Source of the DNA: Bacteroides luti
GTDB lineage: Bacteria > Bacteroidota > Bacteroidia > Bacteroidales > Bacteroidaceae
Assembly: GCF_900128905.1 (NCBI RefSeq)
Contig: NZ_FQTV01000010.1
Coordinates: 1 to 64,000 of the forward strand
DNA length: 64,000 nt
Reading direction: 5' to 3'
Part shown: positions 47,050 through 56,575 of the stretch, piece after piece
Layout: the number at the start of each line of letters is the position of its first letter
Numbering within the stretch: position 1 is the stretch's first letter
Made by a program: the position numbers and the translations under genes
The notes under the pieces: model-generated
Told to the model about the DNA's origin: nothing
Databases searched by the model: none
What the model saw: the letters and a program-made list of their open reading frames with translations, nothing else

Positions 47050-47057
47050 CAAAGATA
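47050..47057 (-). promoter_or_regulatory. ygiQ promoter, -7 box
   Basis: TATCTTTG on the minus strand; only 6 bases before the ATG, so the transcript would be almost leaderless. Confidence 0.5.
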
Positions 47058-47134
47058 CGGATTTTACCTTAAAATAATTGTATATTCAGGTTAAATGACT
47101 GGAATATGAATGTGTAATGAAGTAGACGTAATTA

Positions 47135-47464
47135 TTACTCTTCTACAGTTTCTTCTATAATTTCAGCAGGATATTTAGCATCCCATTCTTTATAAAGATT
47201 GATTAATTGTTGAAGTCCGAATGCTTTCATGTTATTGTGATAGATAATATCTATACACAAATCCAGTAAATCTTTGCAGTCATCTTCCTGAGAAGCTATC
47301 AATGAACGAATATTCATTTTTAATTTTTCAAGATCTTGTTCTTCTACTACACCAGTGCTGCTTATTAAGTGCTGGAAAAGCATAAATTTACGAATAGTTT
47401 GCAGGTTTTCCTCAGAAATTTCCATCGTTCTGGTACCTGACGTGTTTGCTTGTATTGTGTACAT
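47135..47464 (-). CDS. Small conserved-looking protein of unknown function
   Basis: A 109-residue protein with no signal peptide, mostly helical, acidic at the end (PAEIIEETVEE). I do not recognise it. The length, normal codon use and a full -7 box upstream support a real gene. The ATG at 47422 (MEISEENLQ) is another possible start. Neighbours give no clue. Confidence 0.6.
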   Translation of the reverse strand: MYTIQANTSGTRTMEISEENLQTIRKFMLFQHLISSTGVVEEQDLEKLKMNIRSLIASQEDDCKDLLDLCIDIIYHNNMKAFGLQQLINLYKEWDAKYPAEIIEETVEE

Positions 47465-47495
47465 GGTATTTTAGTTTTTAGGTTTATACTACTCA

Positions 47496-47503
47496 CAAAG
47501 ATA
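47496..47503 (-). promoter_or_regulatory. Promoter of the 109-residue protein gene, -7 box
   Basis: TATCTTTG on the minus strand, 31 bases before the ATG. Confidence 0.55.
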
Positions 47504-47524
47504 TAAATTATAATGAGATTCCAC

Positions 47525-50509
47525 CTATCTTCCATTTAAAAACTGAAGTATTCCAGACATGATTTCTGCCCGATGAGTATCTGTATCTATTGTTTCAAAA
47601 GGAAATCCCATGATAAACGTCCGATAATCACCTTTATAAGCAGTACCTGCACTTCTGTTTTCATCTACATATTTAAATACCGGAAAAGCAGTTGATACAG
47701 GAACAATACAATCGGGTGATGGAACCGAGTAAATTATTTCATTCATTTCTCTTGGTATTGTAAATGTACGTCCCAGTCCAAAGATACTTCCTGATGCTCT
47801 CTTTTGCACGCTGCTTTCGAAGCTGTATTTAAGTACGTCTTCTGTAAAACCTCTGTCTTCGTTTGAGCTCATATCGCTACCAACGTAGGAACCGCTCACC
47901 ATAACATTACCTCCTTTATGGCAGTATCGGGTAATAAGCTCTTTCATTTTAGGAGTGAAAGTCTTATACCTTTTGTTGATTAACTTAATAGTAGTAGAAT
48001 CTTCTTTTTGTAATCCTAGAATATAATCAACAATCTTATAGTCGTTTAGCTTTATCTGACCACTTTCTACCGCTTCGTTACTGCATGAAACAAACGAAAA
48101 TCCAGGAGTAGCCTGTATGGCTTTTCCATGTATAAAAGCATAGTCGAATGTGTTTCCCGCAATTTTTAATCCTTCCAGCTCGCTACCGCTGTATCCTAAT
48201 CCTCCCTGAGTTTCTTTACCCGCATTCTTACGGTCAAACCCAGTTTGATATCCACAGTATGAAATGTTGTATTTGTAAGATACACCCGGATCTTTTCTAA
48301 GGTCGAACCCTGCAGAATCGGGATTGTTCACTATAGCCGGACCGCTTATTCTATCGAATCCATTGATAATAAGAACTCTTTCTTTTTCTTTTTTTGCTTT
48401 GTAGGCAGAAAGAATTTCGGAAGGAAAACTTTCACCTCCTTTATTTACTGCGGTTACCTTAAAACTATAGATCAATTCAGGCTCAATTTTAGCAGTATAT
48501 GATGTTCCTTCTACAACTACTCCATTATCGAATCCGAAATTACCTATGCGGGTATAAACAATATAACTATGCGGTTTTGCTGATGACTCGAGAGGATCTT
48601 CAACCGGTTTCCATGAAAGATTTACTGTATTCTTCTTTTTCCCGAACTTTATAGCAAAATGACTTACGGGTAGGGGTTGTACTACACATTCTTCATCGTG
48701 TTGCGAAGTTACAAACCGAAGAATTGATTTATAAATTGAGCGTCCCACTGCAAATTTAAAGTTCGGATCGTGTCCGAATGTCATATCAGTAAAGTTCTGA
48801 TGGGATAGAAATTCAAGTATTGCTGAAGGCACAGCCGGAAGTCTGGTTTCGCTGTAGTTTTTATCCCACATACCTCTGCGGTTCCACTGAATGTCGAACT
48901 GTGAATTTATGTCCGACTTTAGCTGAGTAATCATTATATCAGTCAGATCTCTTGATGCATAACGAGAAATACCCGAATGCAATTTGCTATCATTAAAATC
49001 TGTTGTGTATACTCCGAGAGAGCCAATGGTTGTGCCATTAGAAGTATATCCTGCATCACTGTGTAATGCCATTGTCATTTCAAAAGGAATTCCAACTCCT
49101 TTTTCTTTTGGATTATATACTGAACCACCTGATAAGTAATTAATCATCCGTGAGCGGGTGTTTATATCATCAGCATAATCATTAATTCGTTTTTCGTCTC
49201 CGTAAACAGAATAAGGCATTCCTGACCACTGTGCATAATATCGGGCTCCTTCGAGGTAGCGAGGTACGCCGCTTAATGTTCCTCCACGAGAAATATTGCC
49301 CATACCGCCTCCAAAGCGGACAGCATCTGCGCAAACAACCCCTTTTTCTTTACTTTCATTACTCAAAATAACCATCCCATAGTCGTTCGATCCTTTATCG
49401 AAGGAGAAGGTTCCAAGATAAACCCATGTTCCTCCGCCTATCTTCTGGTTTACAGTAAATTCAGTTGCTCCACCTTTATGGATTACAGTATATTTTGCGT
49501 CCGAAACACTTTCCGGTAAAGTCTGGTATGTTACATAAACTGCATATTCTCCCTCTTCAGGAATATTAGGAACCCATTCAGCAAAAGCTTTGTTCTTTTT
49601 GTTTTCAGTTTTTATATAACGAATAGTTCCATCTTTAAATGGATTCTCTCCATCCTGATATCTGCTTTTTCTTTGTGCAAATCCAGCAATATCACTTGTG
49701 TTCCAGTATCTCTTTCTATTCTTTACTTCAATGTATAATGATTCTGATTGTTTATTATCATTGTCAACTATAACCTCATTTTTCTGTATATCCCTTTCAC
49801 GAGGTGTAAAAACATTAGCCCCTGCATTTTCCAGCATGGGTATTAGATATGGAATTACTATTGACTGAGTAAACAAATCTTCGGATGTGCAAAATAATCG
49901 AGGACGTTGCCATAGCCATTTACCATCTCCGGTACCATTTTTACTGCCGTTTCCTTTCCCAGCTCCATTTCCATCCCCGTTAATAGTCTCATTCCCGTTT
50001 CCGTTTTTGAAATATTTACCGTGACTTTGCCAAAGCGCAATGTGTCTGCTTTGTAGTCCTCGTGAAATATCAATAGGGTGCGAGATGTTATTTACCCAGG
50101 GAGTCCCTTTATAATCAATATCTCCCGATAAGCGCGATTTGTCTTTCTTTCTTTTTCTGTATATGTTAGGAATCAGTTCTTCGATAGGTTTACCATCACT
50201 GTAAACTGTAGTTTTAAAATAGCATACAGGGCCAGGAAGGATCTGTGAAATATGGCGATAAATACCTTCAACTATTTCGGGTAGAAACGGTTGATAAGCA
50301 AAACTTTCCGAAGCATATATATCCAATTTCTTGGCATCATAGTCAATCTTAAAGCTGCTTAAATTAGTTTTTCCAATTTGTGCAGTAGAACAAGTGTAAT
50401 TCTCAAAAAAGTTTTTTAAACGTTCTTCTACGTTTTTGTCTATATCTTGTGCTGTGCCTTTTACCGCGAAAACGATTAAAAGGAGAAATAAAATGTACTT
50501 TTTCTTCAT
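47525..50509 (-). CDS. Secreted amidase-like protein with golvesin and FN3 domains
   Basis: A 994-residue exported protein (signal peptide MKKKYILFLLLIVFAVKG). The parts of an N-acetylmuramoyl-L-alanine amidase (Amidase_3) seem spread over the first 600 residues: ALWQSHGKYF, CTSEDLFTQS, ALHSDAGYTSNG and SAILEFLSHQNF, matching the His-Glu-His-Glu zinc/catalytic set. A Gly/Asn-rich linker (about 169-196) and a golvesin-like domain (about 285-400, ending VVCADAVRFGGGMG) lie between. An FN3 domain (about 640-725) and a flavodoxin-like end domain follow. The -7 box at 50528-50535 rules out the upstream TTG at 50530, so ATG 50509 is the start. Confidence 0.75.
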   Translation of the reverse strand: MKKKYILFLLLIVFAVKGTAQDIDKNVEERLKNFFENYTCSTAQIGKTNLSSFKIDYDAKKLDIYASESFAYQPFLPEIVEGIYRHISQILPGPVCYFKTTVYSDGKPIEELIPNIYRKRKKDKSRLSGDIDYKGTPWVNNISHPIDISRGLQSRHIALWQSHGKYFKNGNGNETINGDGNGAGKGNGSKNGTGDGKWLWQRPRLFCTSEDLFTQSIVIPYLIPMLENAGANVFTPRERDIQKNEVIVDNDNKQSESLYIEVKNRKRYWNTSDIAGFAQRKSRYQDGENPFKDGTIRYIKTENKKNKAFAEWVPNIPEEGEYAVYVTYQTLPESVSDAKYTVIHKGGATEFTVNQKIGGGTWVYLGTFSFDKGSNDYGMVILSNESKEKGVVCADAVRFGGGMGNISRGGTLSGVPRYLEGARYYAQWSGMPYSVYGDEKRINDYADDINTRSRMINYLSGGSVYNPKEKGVGIPFEMTMALHSDAGYTSNGTTIGSLGVYTTDFNDSKLHSGISRYASRDLTDIMITQLKSDINSQFDIQWNRRGMWDKNYSETRLPAVPSAILEFLSHQNFTDMTFGHDPNFKFAVGRSIYKSILRFVTSQHDEECVVQPLPVSHFAIKFGKKKNTVNLSWKPVEDPLESSAKPHSYIVYTRIGNFGFDNGVVVEGTSYTAKIEPELIYSFKVTAVNKGGESFPSEILSAYKAKKEKERVLIINGFDRISGPAIVNNPDSAGFDLRKDPGVSYKYNISYCGYQTGFDRKNAGKETQGGLGYSGSELEGLKIAGNTFDYAFIHGKAIQATPGFSFVSCSNEAVESGQIKLNDYKIVDYILGLQKEDSTTIKLINKRYKTFTPKMKELITRYCHKGGNVMVSGSYVGSDMSSNEDRGFTEDVLKYSFESSVQKRASGSIFGLGRTFTIPREMNEIIYSVPSPDCIVPVSTAFPVFKYVDENRSAGTAYKGDYRTFIMGFPFETIDTDTHRAEIMSGILQFLNGR

Positions 50510-50527
50510 CTTTCGTGATTTTATACA

Positions 50528-50535
50528 CAAAAGTA
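50528..50535 (-). promoter_or_regulatory. Promoter of the amidase/golvesin gene, -7 box
   Basis: TACTTTTG on the minus strand, 18 bases before the ATG at 50509. Confidence 0.55.
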
Positions 50536-50551
50536 CATTTTTAAATAAAGA

Positions 50552-50605
50552 GAATCCACGGATTGTTACAGAATTTATTGCTAATCTGTGTTAATCCGTG
50601 GATTC
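50552..50605. repeat. CCACGGATT inverted repeat J
   Basis: GAATCCACGGATT (50552-50564) pairs perfectly with AATCCGTGGATTC (50593-50605); ACAGA and TCTGT further in also pair. Within each arm two similar words lie about 10 bp apart. It begins 19 bases past the stop of the NagB-like gene and may serve as its terminator. Similar CCACGGATTAACACGGATT words are, as I recall, common between genes in many bacteria. Confidence 0.7.
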
Positions 50606-50624
50606 TTTAATTTATTAATTGAAT

Positions 50625-52607
50625 TTATAGAGGTATATATTCTACAAATGCTTCGATTGCTTCATAGGATGCTAATCCTAAACTATCGTATAATGCTGCA
50701 GTTCCGCGGTTACGATCTTCAGAACGTTGCCAGAATAAACGTTCGTCATTACCAAGGAATGGCGCACCTTCCATTTGTGACTGATGTTTCAAAATAGTAT
50801 TTCTCTTCAATCTCAATTCTTCCGGAGAAATTGGAACAGCCATTTCAATGTGTTCAATTTCCCATTCTGCCCATGCACCGCGATACATCCATATACGGCA
50901 CTCTTTCATCCATTTTTCACTTTTCTCCAAATCGATAGCAGCAAGAACTGAATCAGTACAAACACGGTGAGTGCCGTGTGGGTCTGCCAAGTCACCTGCC
51001 ACAAAAATCTGATGAGGTTTTACTTCCTGAAGTAGAGCACGTACTATTTCAACATCTTTTTCGGAAATAGGAGATTTTTGAATCTTTCCTGTTTCATAAA
51101 AAGGAAGATCAAGGAAATGAACATGATCTGATTTGATACCTGCGTATGTACAAGCTGTACGAGCTTCACCTCTACGAATTAATCCTTTAAGACGAAGCAT
51201 ATCTGCATTATCAAAGTCTCCTTCTTTTTTGCTATTGATAAATGTTCTTATCTCTTTGTATTTCTTATCAATAATATCACTATTGGCATCAAAGATCTGA
51301 TTGAATCCGTTAATGAAATGCATGAATCTAACAACTTCTTCATCACCAACTGCAATATTTCCAGATGTTTGATAAGCAACATGTACATCGTGCTTTTGTT
51401 CAACAAGACGTCTTACGGTACCTCCCATAGAAATAACATCATCATCAGGGTGAGGAGAAAATACAATTACGCGTTTAGGATATGGTTTTGCACGTTCCGG
51501 ACGGTATGTGTCATCGGCATTTGGCTTTCCACCTGGCCATCCGGTAATAGTGTGCTGTAAATCATTAAATATCTTTATATTAACATTATATGCAGAACCG
51601 AAAAGTGCTAATAATTCGCTAAGACCGTTTTCGTTATAATCCTTGTTTGTTAATTTAAGGATTGGCTTTTTTGTCAACATGCAAAGCCATACAATTGCAC
51701 TACGAATTAGTTTATCATTCCATTCGCAAGAGGTAACCAGCCAAGGGCGTTGTATACGAGTAAGGTTTGATGCAGCAGAAAGGTCAATTGCAACACGTGT
51801 ATTGTTGTGCATTTGTAAGTATGATGCTGGAATTGTATCAGATACTTTACCTTCTACTGTTTCTTTTATCATTTGAGCCTTGTCATCTCCCCATGCCATT
51901 AAGAATATTTTCTTTGCAGCAAGTATGGTTGAAATACCCATTGTAATAGAACTGATAGGTACATTTTCTGTTCCACCAAATAACTTGGCAGCATCGTTGC
52001 GCGATGTGTTGTCTAATAAAATCAGACGTGTATTTGAATTTGCCTGTGATCCAGGTTCGTTAAAACCAATATTTCCTACGCGACCGATCCCTAGTAATAA
52101 AATATCAATTCCTCCAAAGCTTTCAATTCTTTGTTCGTACAAACGACAATGTTCAAAAATTGTATCTTTAGGAATTGTACCGTCAGGGCTAAATACATTT
52201 TGTTTATTAATATCTACCAAATCTAAAAACATTGTTTGCAGTGTCTTTAGATTGCTGTTTACAGCATCAGGTGCTAATGGGTAATATTCATAAAGAGTAA
52301 ATACAATAACATTGCGAAAACTAAGTGCTTCTTCGCGATGCATACGAACCAATTCATCGAATACAGAGCGTGGAGAATTTCCACCAGGAAGAGCCATGAC
52401 GCAGAAACGTCCAGCCTTTTGTTTTTCCCTGATGGTAAAGGCTATTTCTGTAGCTATTTGATGAGCACCTTCATCTACTGATTCATAAATATCGGTAGGG
52501 ATTTTTTCAAAACGAGTTAGAACAGAACGTTCAAATGCATTTTCAGGTTTGTAGTATTTTGTTGAAACCCGATTTAGTGTGATTTGTGAACTTAGATTAG
52601 TCTTCAT
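50625..52607 (-). CDS. NagB-like/PIG-L fusion protein
   Basis: A 660-residue fusion. The N-terminal half (about 25-300) has the glucosamine-6-phosphate deaminase fold with MALPGGNSPRSVFDEL and GIGRVGNIGFNEPGS. The C-terminal part (about 375-640) is a PIG-L/LmbE deacetylase domain with zinc motif FSPHPDDDVISMGGT and DPHGTHRVC. Compared with E. coli NagB, D72 is Y106, D141 is V177 and H143 is N179; only the E148 equivalent (E184) remains. Deaminase activity is therefore doubtful, while the deacetylase domain looks intact. It may act on an N-acetylated amino sugar. It is a single gene with a good promoter. Confidence 0.85.
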   Translation of the reverse strand: MKTNLSSQITLNRVSTKYYKPENAFERSVLTRFEKIPTDIYESVDEGAHQIATEIAFTIREKQKAGRFCVMALPGGNSPRSVFDELVRMHREEALSFRNVIVFTLYEYYPLAPDAVNSNLKTLQTMFLDLVDINKQNVFSPDGTIPKDTIFEHCRLYEQRIESFGGIDILLLGIGRVGNIGFNEPGSQANSNTRLILLDNTSRNDAAKLFGGTENVPISSITMGISTILAAKKIFLMAWGDDKAQMIKETVEGKVSDTIPASYLQMHNNTRVAIDLSAASNLTRIQRPWLVTSCEWNDKLIRSAIVWLCMLTKKPILKLTNKDYNENGLSELLALFGSAYNVNIKIFNDLQHTITGWPGGKPNADDTYRPERAKPYPKRVIVFSPHPDDDVISMGGTVRRLVEQKHDVHVAYQTSGNIAVGDEEVVRFMHFINGFNQIFDANSDIIDKKYKEIRTFINSKKEGDFDNADMLRLKGLIRRGEARTACTYAGIKSDHVHFLDLPFYETGKIQKSPISEKDVEIVRALLQEVKPHQIFVAGDLADPHGTHRVCTDSVLAAIDLEKSEKWMKECRIWMYRGAWAEWEIEHIEMAVPISPEELRLKRNTILKHQSQMEGAPFLGNDERLFWQRSEDRNRGTAALYDSLGLASYEAIEAFVEYIPL

Positions 52608-52649
52608 AATACTTTTTATTATTACGATTAGATTTTTTTATCAGAATCA

Positions 52650-52657
52650 CAAAGATA
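52650..52657 (-). promoter_or_regulatory. Promoter of the NagB-like/PIG-L gene, -7 box
   Basis: TATCTTTG on the minus strand, 43 bases before the ATG. Confidence 0.6.
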
Positions 52658-52765
52658 TATATTTCTTCTTATTTAATCTATATTTTATTGGAAATAATAT
52701 ATAATTAATAAAAAAGTTTATTATTAAAGTAGCAAACAAGAAAAATAAATATATAAAGTCTACTT

Positions 52766-53545
52766 TTATAAGGAAAAGAAATCTGAATCGCGCCACACAG
52801 GAAACTTGGTTCGAAAAGAACGGAGGGTGTCTATCTCAAGGTTGACGGTACAAATCCCTTCTTCATTTTTATTGAAGTTAACAAGATTTTCTCCTCTCAT
52901 GTTATAAAGAGCAGATCCACCATTATATGAAATTCCCATTGCATCATTACCTATTCGATTTACGCCACATACATAGCTTTGATTTTCAATGGCACGTGCG
53001 CATAACAATGTATCCCAAACATGACTACGACTCGCAGGCCAGTTAGCTACATAAATAAGAAGATCATATTCATTAATTACATTTCTCGACCATACAGGAA
53101 AACGCAAATCATAGCAGATTAACAAGTTTATTTTCCATCCCTGCCAGCTGAAAATACAGCGTTTGTTTCCAGCTGAGAAATGTTTGGGTTCATTGCCCAT
53201 CCTAAAAAGATGACGTTTGTCATAGAAGTGCTCTTCATTATTGGGAGCCAGAAAAAAAGCTCTATTGTAATATGCTTCATTTTCTGAACAAATATAACTC
53301 CCTACAAGAGCCAAATTATATTTTGTGGCCCATTTCCTTAGAGTGGAAATGGTATTTCCATTAATTGTTTCAGCAAAAAGATGGCTTTGCATAGTAAAAC
53401 CGGTTGAAAACATTTCTGGTAAAACCACAATATCAGTCTTTCCGCTTAATGCCTGAAGTTTTATTTCAAGTCTGCGAAGATTCTCTTGTATGTTTTCCCA
53501 CGCTATGTCTATTTGTGCCAGTGAAATACGCAAAGCCGTCTTCAT
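52766..53545 (-). CDS. Nitrilase-superfamily amidase (omega-amidase/YafV type)
   Basis: The 259-residue C-N hydrolase has the Glu-Lys-Cys triad: Glu in VVLPEMFSTGF, Lys in FYDKRHLFRMG and Cys in LLICYDLRFPVW. These flanking residues fit omega-amidase (YafV/Nit2), which hydrolyses 2-oxoglutaramate or 2-oxosuccinamate in metabolite repair. It follows the acyltransferase gene by 12 bases on the same strand. Confidence 0.9.
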   Translation of the reverse strand: MKTALRISLAQIDIAWENIQENLRRLEIKLQALSGKTDIVVLPEMFSTGFTMQSHLFAETINGNTISTLRKWATKYNLALVGSYICSENEAYYNRAFFLAPNNEEHFYDKRHLFRMGNEPKHFSAGNKRCIFSWQGWKINLLICYDLRFPVWSRNVINEYDLLIYVANWPASRSHVWDTLLCARAIENQSYVCGVNRIGNDAMGISYNGGSALYNMRGENLVNFNKNEEGICTVNLEIDTLRSFRTKFPVWRDSDFFSL

Positions 53546-53557
53546 TAAATATGTTTT

Positions 53558-54109
53558 TTATAAACCAGTAGCAAAATTTTCTGGATTTTTTCCTTTAAAT
53601 TGATTGTAATATAGCTTTATCTCACGCATATCTTTTTCAATATCTCCAGAAGGAATAACCACTTTTTCTGCTGTAATTGTTTTAGTAGGATAGTCAATCG
53701 CTACTAATACAATAGGAATATTCGCTTTAAGTGCAATATAATAAAAACCTTTTTTCCAATTTGGGTTTCTTGATCGAGTAGCTTCCGGAGTGATAGCTAA
53801 ACTAAATTTTTGACTGCTTTCTATTATATCTGCCACTTGTTCAACCATAGAATTTTTTCTTCCGCGATCTACAGGAATACCTCCCATACCTTTTAAAATG
53901 CTACCCAAAGGAAAGAAAAACCATTCTTTTTTCATCATAAAACCTGTTTCTCGTCCAATAGATGCATAAAATAATTTGCCGATAATAAAATCCCAGTTAC
54001 TAGTGTGTGGTGCAGCACAAATAATTTGTTTATCGAAATCTTCTACATTAACCACTGATTTCCATCCCAATAATTTGTGATAGATGAAACTACAAATTGC
54101 TTTCTTCAT
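53558..54109 (-). CDS. 1-acyl-sn-glycerol-3-phosphate acyltransferase-like protein
   Basis: A 183-residue PlsC-type acyltransferase. The catalytic HxxxxD is in AAPHTSNWDFIIG, the acceptor-binding region is GGIPVDRGRKNSM and a third motif is ITPEATRSR. It is short for PlsC and lacks strong membrane helices. The substrate may be a lysophospholipid or another lipid. It lies between the 89-residue gene (24 bases) and the nitrilase gene, probably one operon. Confidence 0.85.
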   Translation of the reverse strand: MKKAICSFIYHKLLGWKSVVNVEDFDKQIICAAPHTSNWDFIIGKLFYASIGRETGFMMKKEWFFFPLGSILKGMGGIPVDRGRKNSMVEQVADIIESSQKFSLAITPEATRSRNPNWKKGFYYIALKANIPIVLVAIDYPTKTITAEKVVIPSGDIEKDMREIKLYYNQFKGKNPENFATGL

Positions 54110-54133
54110 TCTTTCGTTGTTGTCCTTGTATTT

Positions 54134-54403
54134 TTAGTTAAGCGCACCAATTTTATCAACTATAGCTTTAATGCTTGCGTTCAAATCTTCATGGTATTTT
54201 TTATAGAATTGCTTAACTTGTCCAGGTTGAGTATGGCTAAGACGACTAATGAATTCTTGCTGCATTTCAAGAACATCAGCCATTAATTCGTCAGCTTTTG
54301 CTTTATCTGTTCCAGGAACGAATAAGCTGTTGATCATACACTCTGTAAATAATTCACCGGCAATATAGTTTACTTGTTTTTTTAAGTTTCTTCTGCTTGA
54401 CAT
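54134..54403 (-). CDS. Small helical protein of unknown function
   Basis: An 89-residue protein, basic at the start (MSSRRNLKKQVNYI), otherwise helical, with no signal peptide or known motif. It looks real from codon use and from its place 24 bases ahead of the acyltransferase gene. On the minus strand a TATCTTTA word (54445-54452) is a possible -7 box. I do not recognise the family. Confidence 0.65.
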   Translation of the reverse strand: MSSRRNLKKQVNYIAGELFTECMINSLFVPGTDKAKADELMADVLEMQQEFISRLSHTQPGQVKQFYKKYHEDLNASIKAIVDKIGALN

Positions 54404-54778
54404 AATCTTTCTATTTTAAGTTAATACTAATATGTAAATTGTGGTAAAGATAAAGACTTTTTCTGAAGTTCTGAGTTGTTTCTATTAAAAAATATTATAG
54501 TAGAAAAAGTATATCAATAATATGAAATTTTTAATGTTTGCACAGTAACTTTTGATAAATAGTTGTTATTAAATGTAGTAGTTTTAATCTATTCAACATT
54601 TATTCATCTTTGCAGTAGTTTAAAATTATGAGATTTGTTACATGAACTTTATATTGTAATATTGATTTTTGAAAAATATAGTTTTAAGCTGGAATAGTTT
54701 TTATAATTCAGAAAAAAAAGCGAAATTTGCGACGCTTATTAATAAAAGCCTAACACACTTTAAACAAATATAGAAAAA
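54404..54778. other. AT-rich spacer before PPi-PFK
   Basis: About 375 bases between divergent genes. Apart from the possible box at 54445-54452 and CATCTTTG at 54605-54612, which resembles a -7 box for PPi-PFK, I see no repeat, terminator or gene. Confidence 0.5.
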
Positions 54779-56425
54779 ATGACTAAAAGCGCATTACAAA
54801 TTGCCAGAGCAGCTTATCAACCAAAGTTGCCTAAAGCATTGCGTGGAGCTGTAAAGGCTAGTGAGGGAGAACCTACACAGTCTGTTGCTGACCAGCATGC
54901 AATCAAAGAATTGTTCCCAAATACCTATGGGATGCCTATCGTGAAATTTGTTGAATCAGACCAAAAAGTAGAATATCCTGCAATAAATGTAGGAGTTATT
55001 CTTTCAGGCGGTCAGGCTCCTGGTGGTCATAATGTAATTTCTGGTATTTTTGACGGAGTAAAGAAGTTAAATCCAGATAGCAAACTTTATGGCTTTATTT
55101 TAGGTCCTGGTGGACTGGTTGATCACAATTATATGGAATTAACTGCTGATATTATTGATGAATATCGTAATACTGGTGGTTTTGATATGATTGGTTCTGG
55201 TCGTACAAAACTTGAAACTACAGATCAGTTTGAAAAAGGTCTGAAAATCATTCGTGAACTAGGTATCAAAGCTATCGTTATTATTGGTGGTGATGATTCA
55301 AATACAAATGCTTGTGTTTTGGCAGAATATTATGCTGCAAAGAAATACGGAGTACAAGTAATCGGATGTCCAAAAACAATTGATGGTGACTTGAAAAATG
55401 AGATGATCGAAACTTCATTTGGTTTTGATACAGCATGTAAAGTTTACTCAGAAGTTATTGGTAATATTCAAAGAGACTGTAACTCAGCACGTAAATACTG
55501 GCACTTTATTAAGCTAATGGGACGTTCTGCTTCTCATATTGCTTTGGAATGTGCTTTGCAAGTTCAACCAAATGTTTGTATCGTTTCTGAAGAAGTAGAA
55601 GCAAAGAACATGTCACTTGATGATGTTGTTACTTATGTTGCTAATTCTGTAGCAGCACGTGCAGCTCAAGGTAAAAACTTTGGTACAGTATTAATTCCTG
55701 AAGGTCTGATTGAATTTATTCCAGCAATGAAAGCTTTGATTTCTGAATTGAACGATTTCTTGGCAAGCAATGCAGAAGAGTTCTCTCATATTAAGAAGTC
55801 TCACCAACGTGATTATATTATTTCTAAATTATCTAAGGTTAATGCTGAAATATATGCAAGTCTTCCAGAAGGAGTTGCTCGTCAGCTTACATTAGATCGT
55901 GACCCTCACGGAAATGTTCAGGTTTCATTGATCGAAACTGAAAAATTACTTGCTGAGATGGTTGGCAATAAACTTGCTGAGTGGAAAGAACAAGGTAAAT
56001 TTGTAGGTAAATTTGCTTCTCAAGTTCACTTCTTTGGATATGAAGGTCGTTGTGCTGCTCCTTCAAATTACGATGCTGACTATTGTTATTCTTTAGGTTA
56101 TGCTGCTTCAGCATTGATCGCTAATGGTAAAACAGGCTATATGTCTTCTATTCGTAATACAACAGCTCCTGCTGATCAATGGATTGCCGGAGGTGTGCCT
56201 ATTACTATGATGATGAATATGGAAAAACGTCATGGTGAGATGAAGCCTGTAATCCAGAAAGCACTTGTGAAACTTGATGGAAAACCATTCCAGGCATTTG
56301 CTGCAAAACGCGATGAATGGGCTATTAATACAGATTATGTATATCCAGGTCCTATTCAATATTTTGGTCCAACAGAAGTTTGCGATCAACCAACAAAAAC
56401 GTTGCAACTGGAGCAAAGTAAATAA
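54779..56425 (+). CDS. Pyrophosphate-dependent 6-phosphofructokinase
   Basis: This enzyme interconverts fructose 6-phosphate and fructose 1,6-bisphosphate with pyrophosphate and so runs glycolysis or gluconeogenesis reversibly. At 548 residues it is the long (PFP beta-type) class. Motifs: [12 protein letters not shown] near residue 82, [18 protein letters not shown] with GGDD marking pyrophosphate use rather than the GGDG of the ATP enzyme, [10 protein letters not shown] with the catalytic Asp, and [14 protein letters not shown]. Codon bias is strong, as in gapA. It is a single gene. Confidence 0.95.
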   Translation: MTKSALQIARAAYQPKLPKALRGAVKASEGEPTQSVADQHAIKELFPNTYGMPIVKFVESDQKVEYPAINVGVILSGGQAPGGHNVISGIFDGVKKLNPDSKLYGFILGPGGLVDHNYMELTADIIDEYRNTGGFDMIGSGRTKLETTDQFEKGLKIIRELGIKAIVIIGGDDSNTNACVLAEYYAAKKYGVQVIGCPKTIDGDLKNEMIETSFGFDTACKVYSEVIGNIQRDCNSARKYWHFIKLMGRSASHIALECALQVQPNVCIVSEEVEAKNMSLDDVVTYVANSVAARAAQGKNFGTVLIPEGLIEFIPAMKALISELNDFLASNAEEFSHIKKSHQRDYIISKLSKVNAEIYASLPEGVARQLTLDRDPHGNVQVSLIETEKLLAEMVGNKLAEWKEQGKFVGKFASQVHFFGYEGRCAAPSNYDADYCYSLGYAASALIANGKTGYMSSIRNTTAPADQWIAGGVPITMMMNMEKRHGEMKPVIQKALVKLDGKPFQAFAAKRDEWAINTDYVYPGPIQYFGPTEVCDQPTKTLQLEQSK

Positions 56426-56460
56426 ATAACTGCTAATATTTTATATTAGCTTTATTAAAT

Positions 56461-56538
56461 TCACCACAAATTACTCAGATTGTATCAACTTATATATAGA
56501 AATATTTATATTTGCTTTATCTGAGGGATTTGTGGTGA
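56461..56538. repeat. Inverted repeat K enclosing the GH25 promoter
   Basis: Bases 56461-56480 pair with 56519-56538 at 18 of 20 positions around a 38-base loop. The loop contains TATATTTG (56507-56514), a full match to the -7 box. The arm words (CACCACAAATT, CTCAGATT) resemble repeat J. It follows the PPi-PFK stop by 36 bases. Confidence 0.75.
56507..56514 (+). promoter_or_regulatory. Promoter of the GH25 gene, -7 box
   Basis: TATATTTG matches TAnnTTTG and lies within the loop of repeat K; leader of about 55 bases. Confidence 0.55.
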
Positions 56539-56575
56539 AATATTTTATATGAATTAGATATTTTCAACTGAATTA

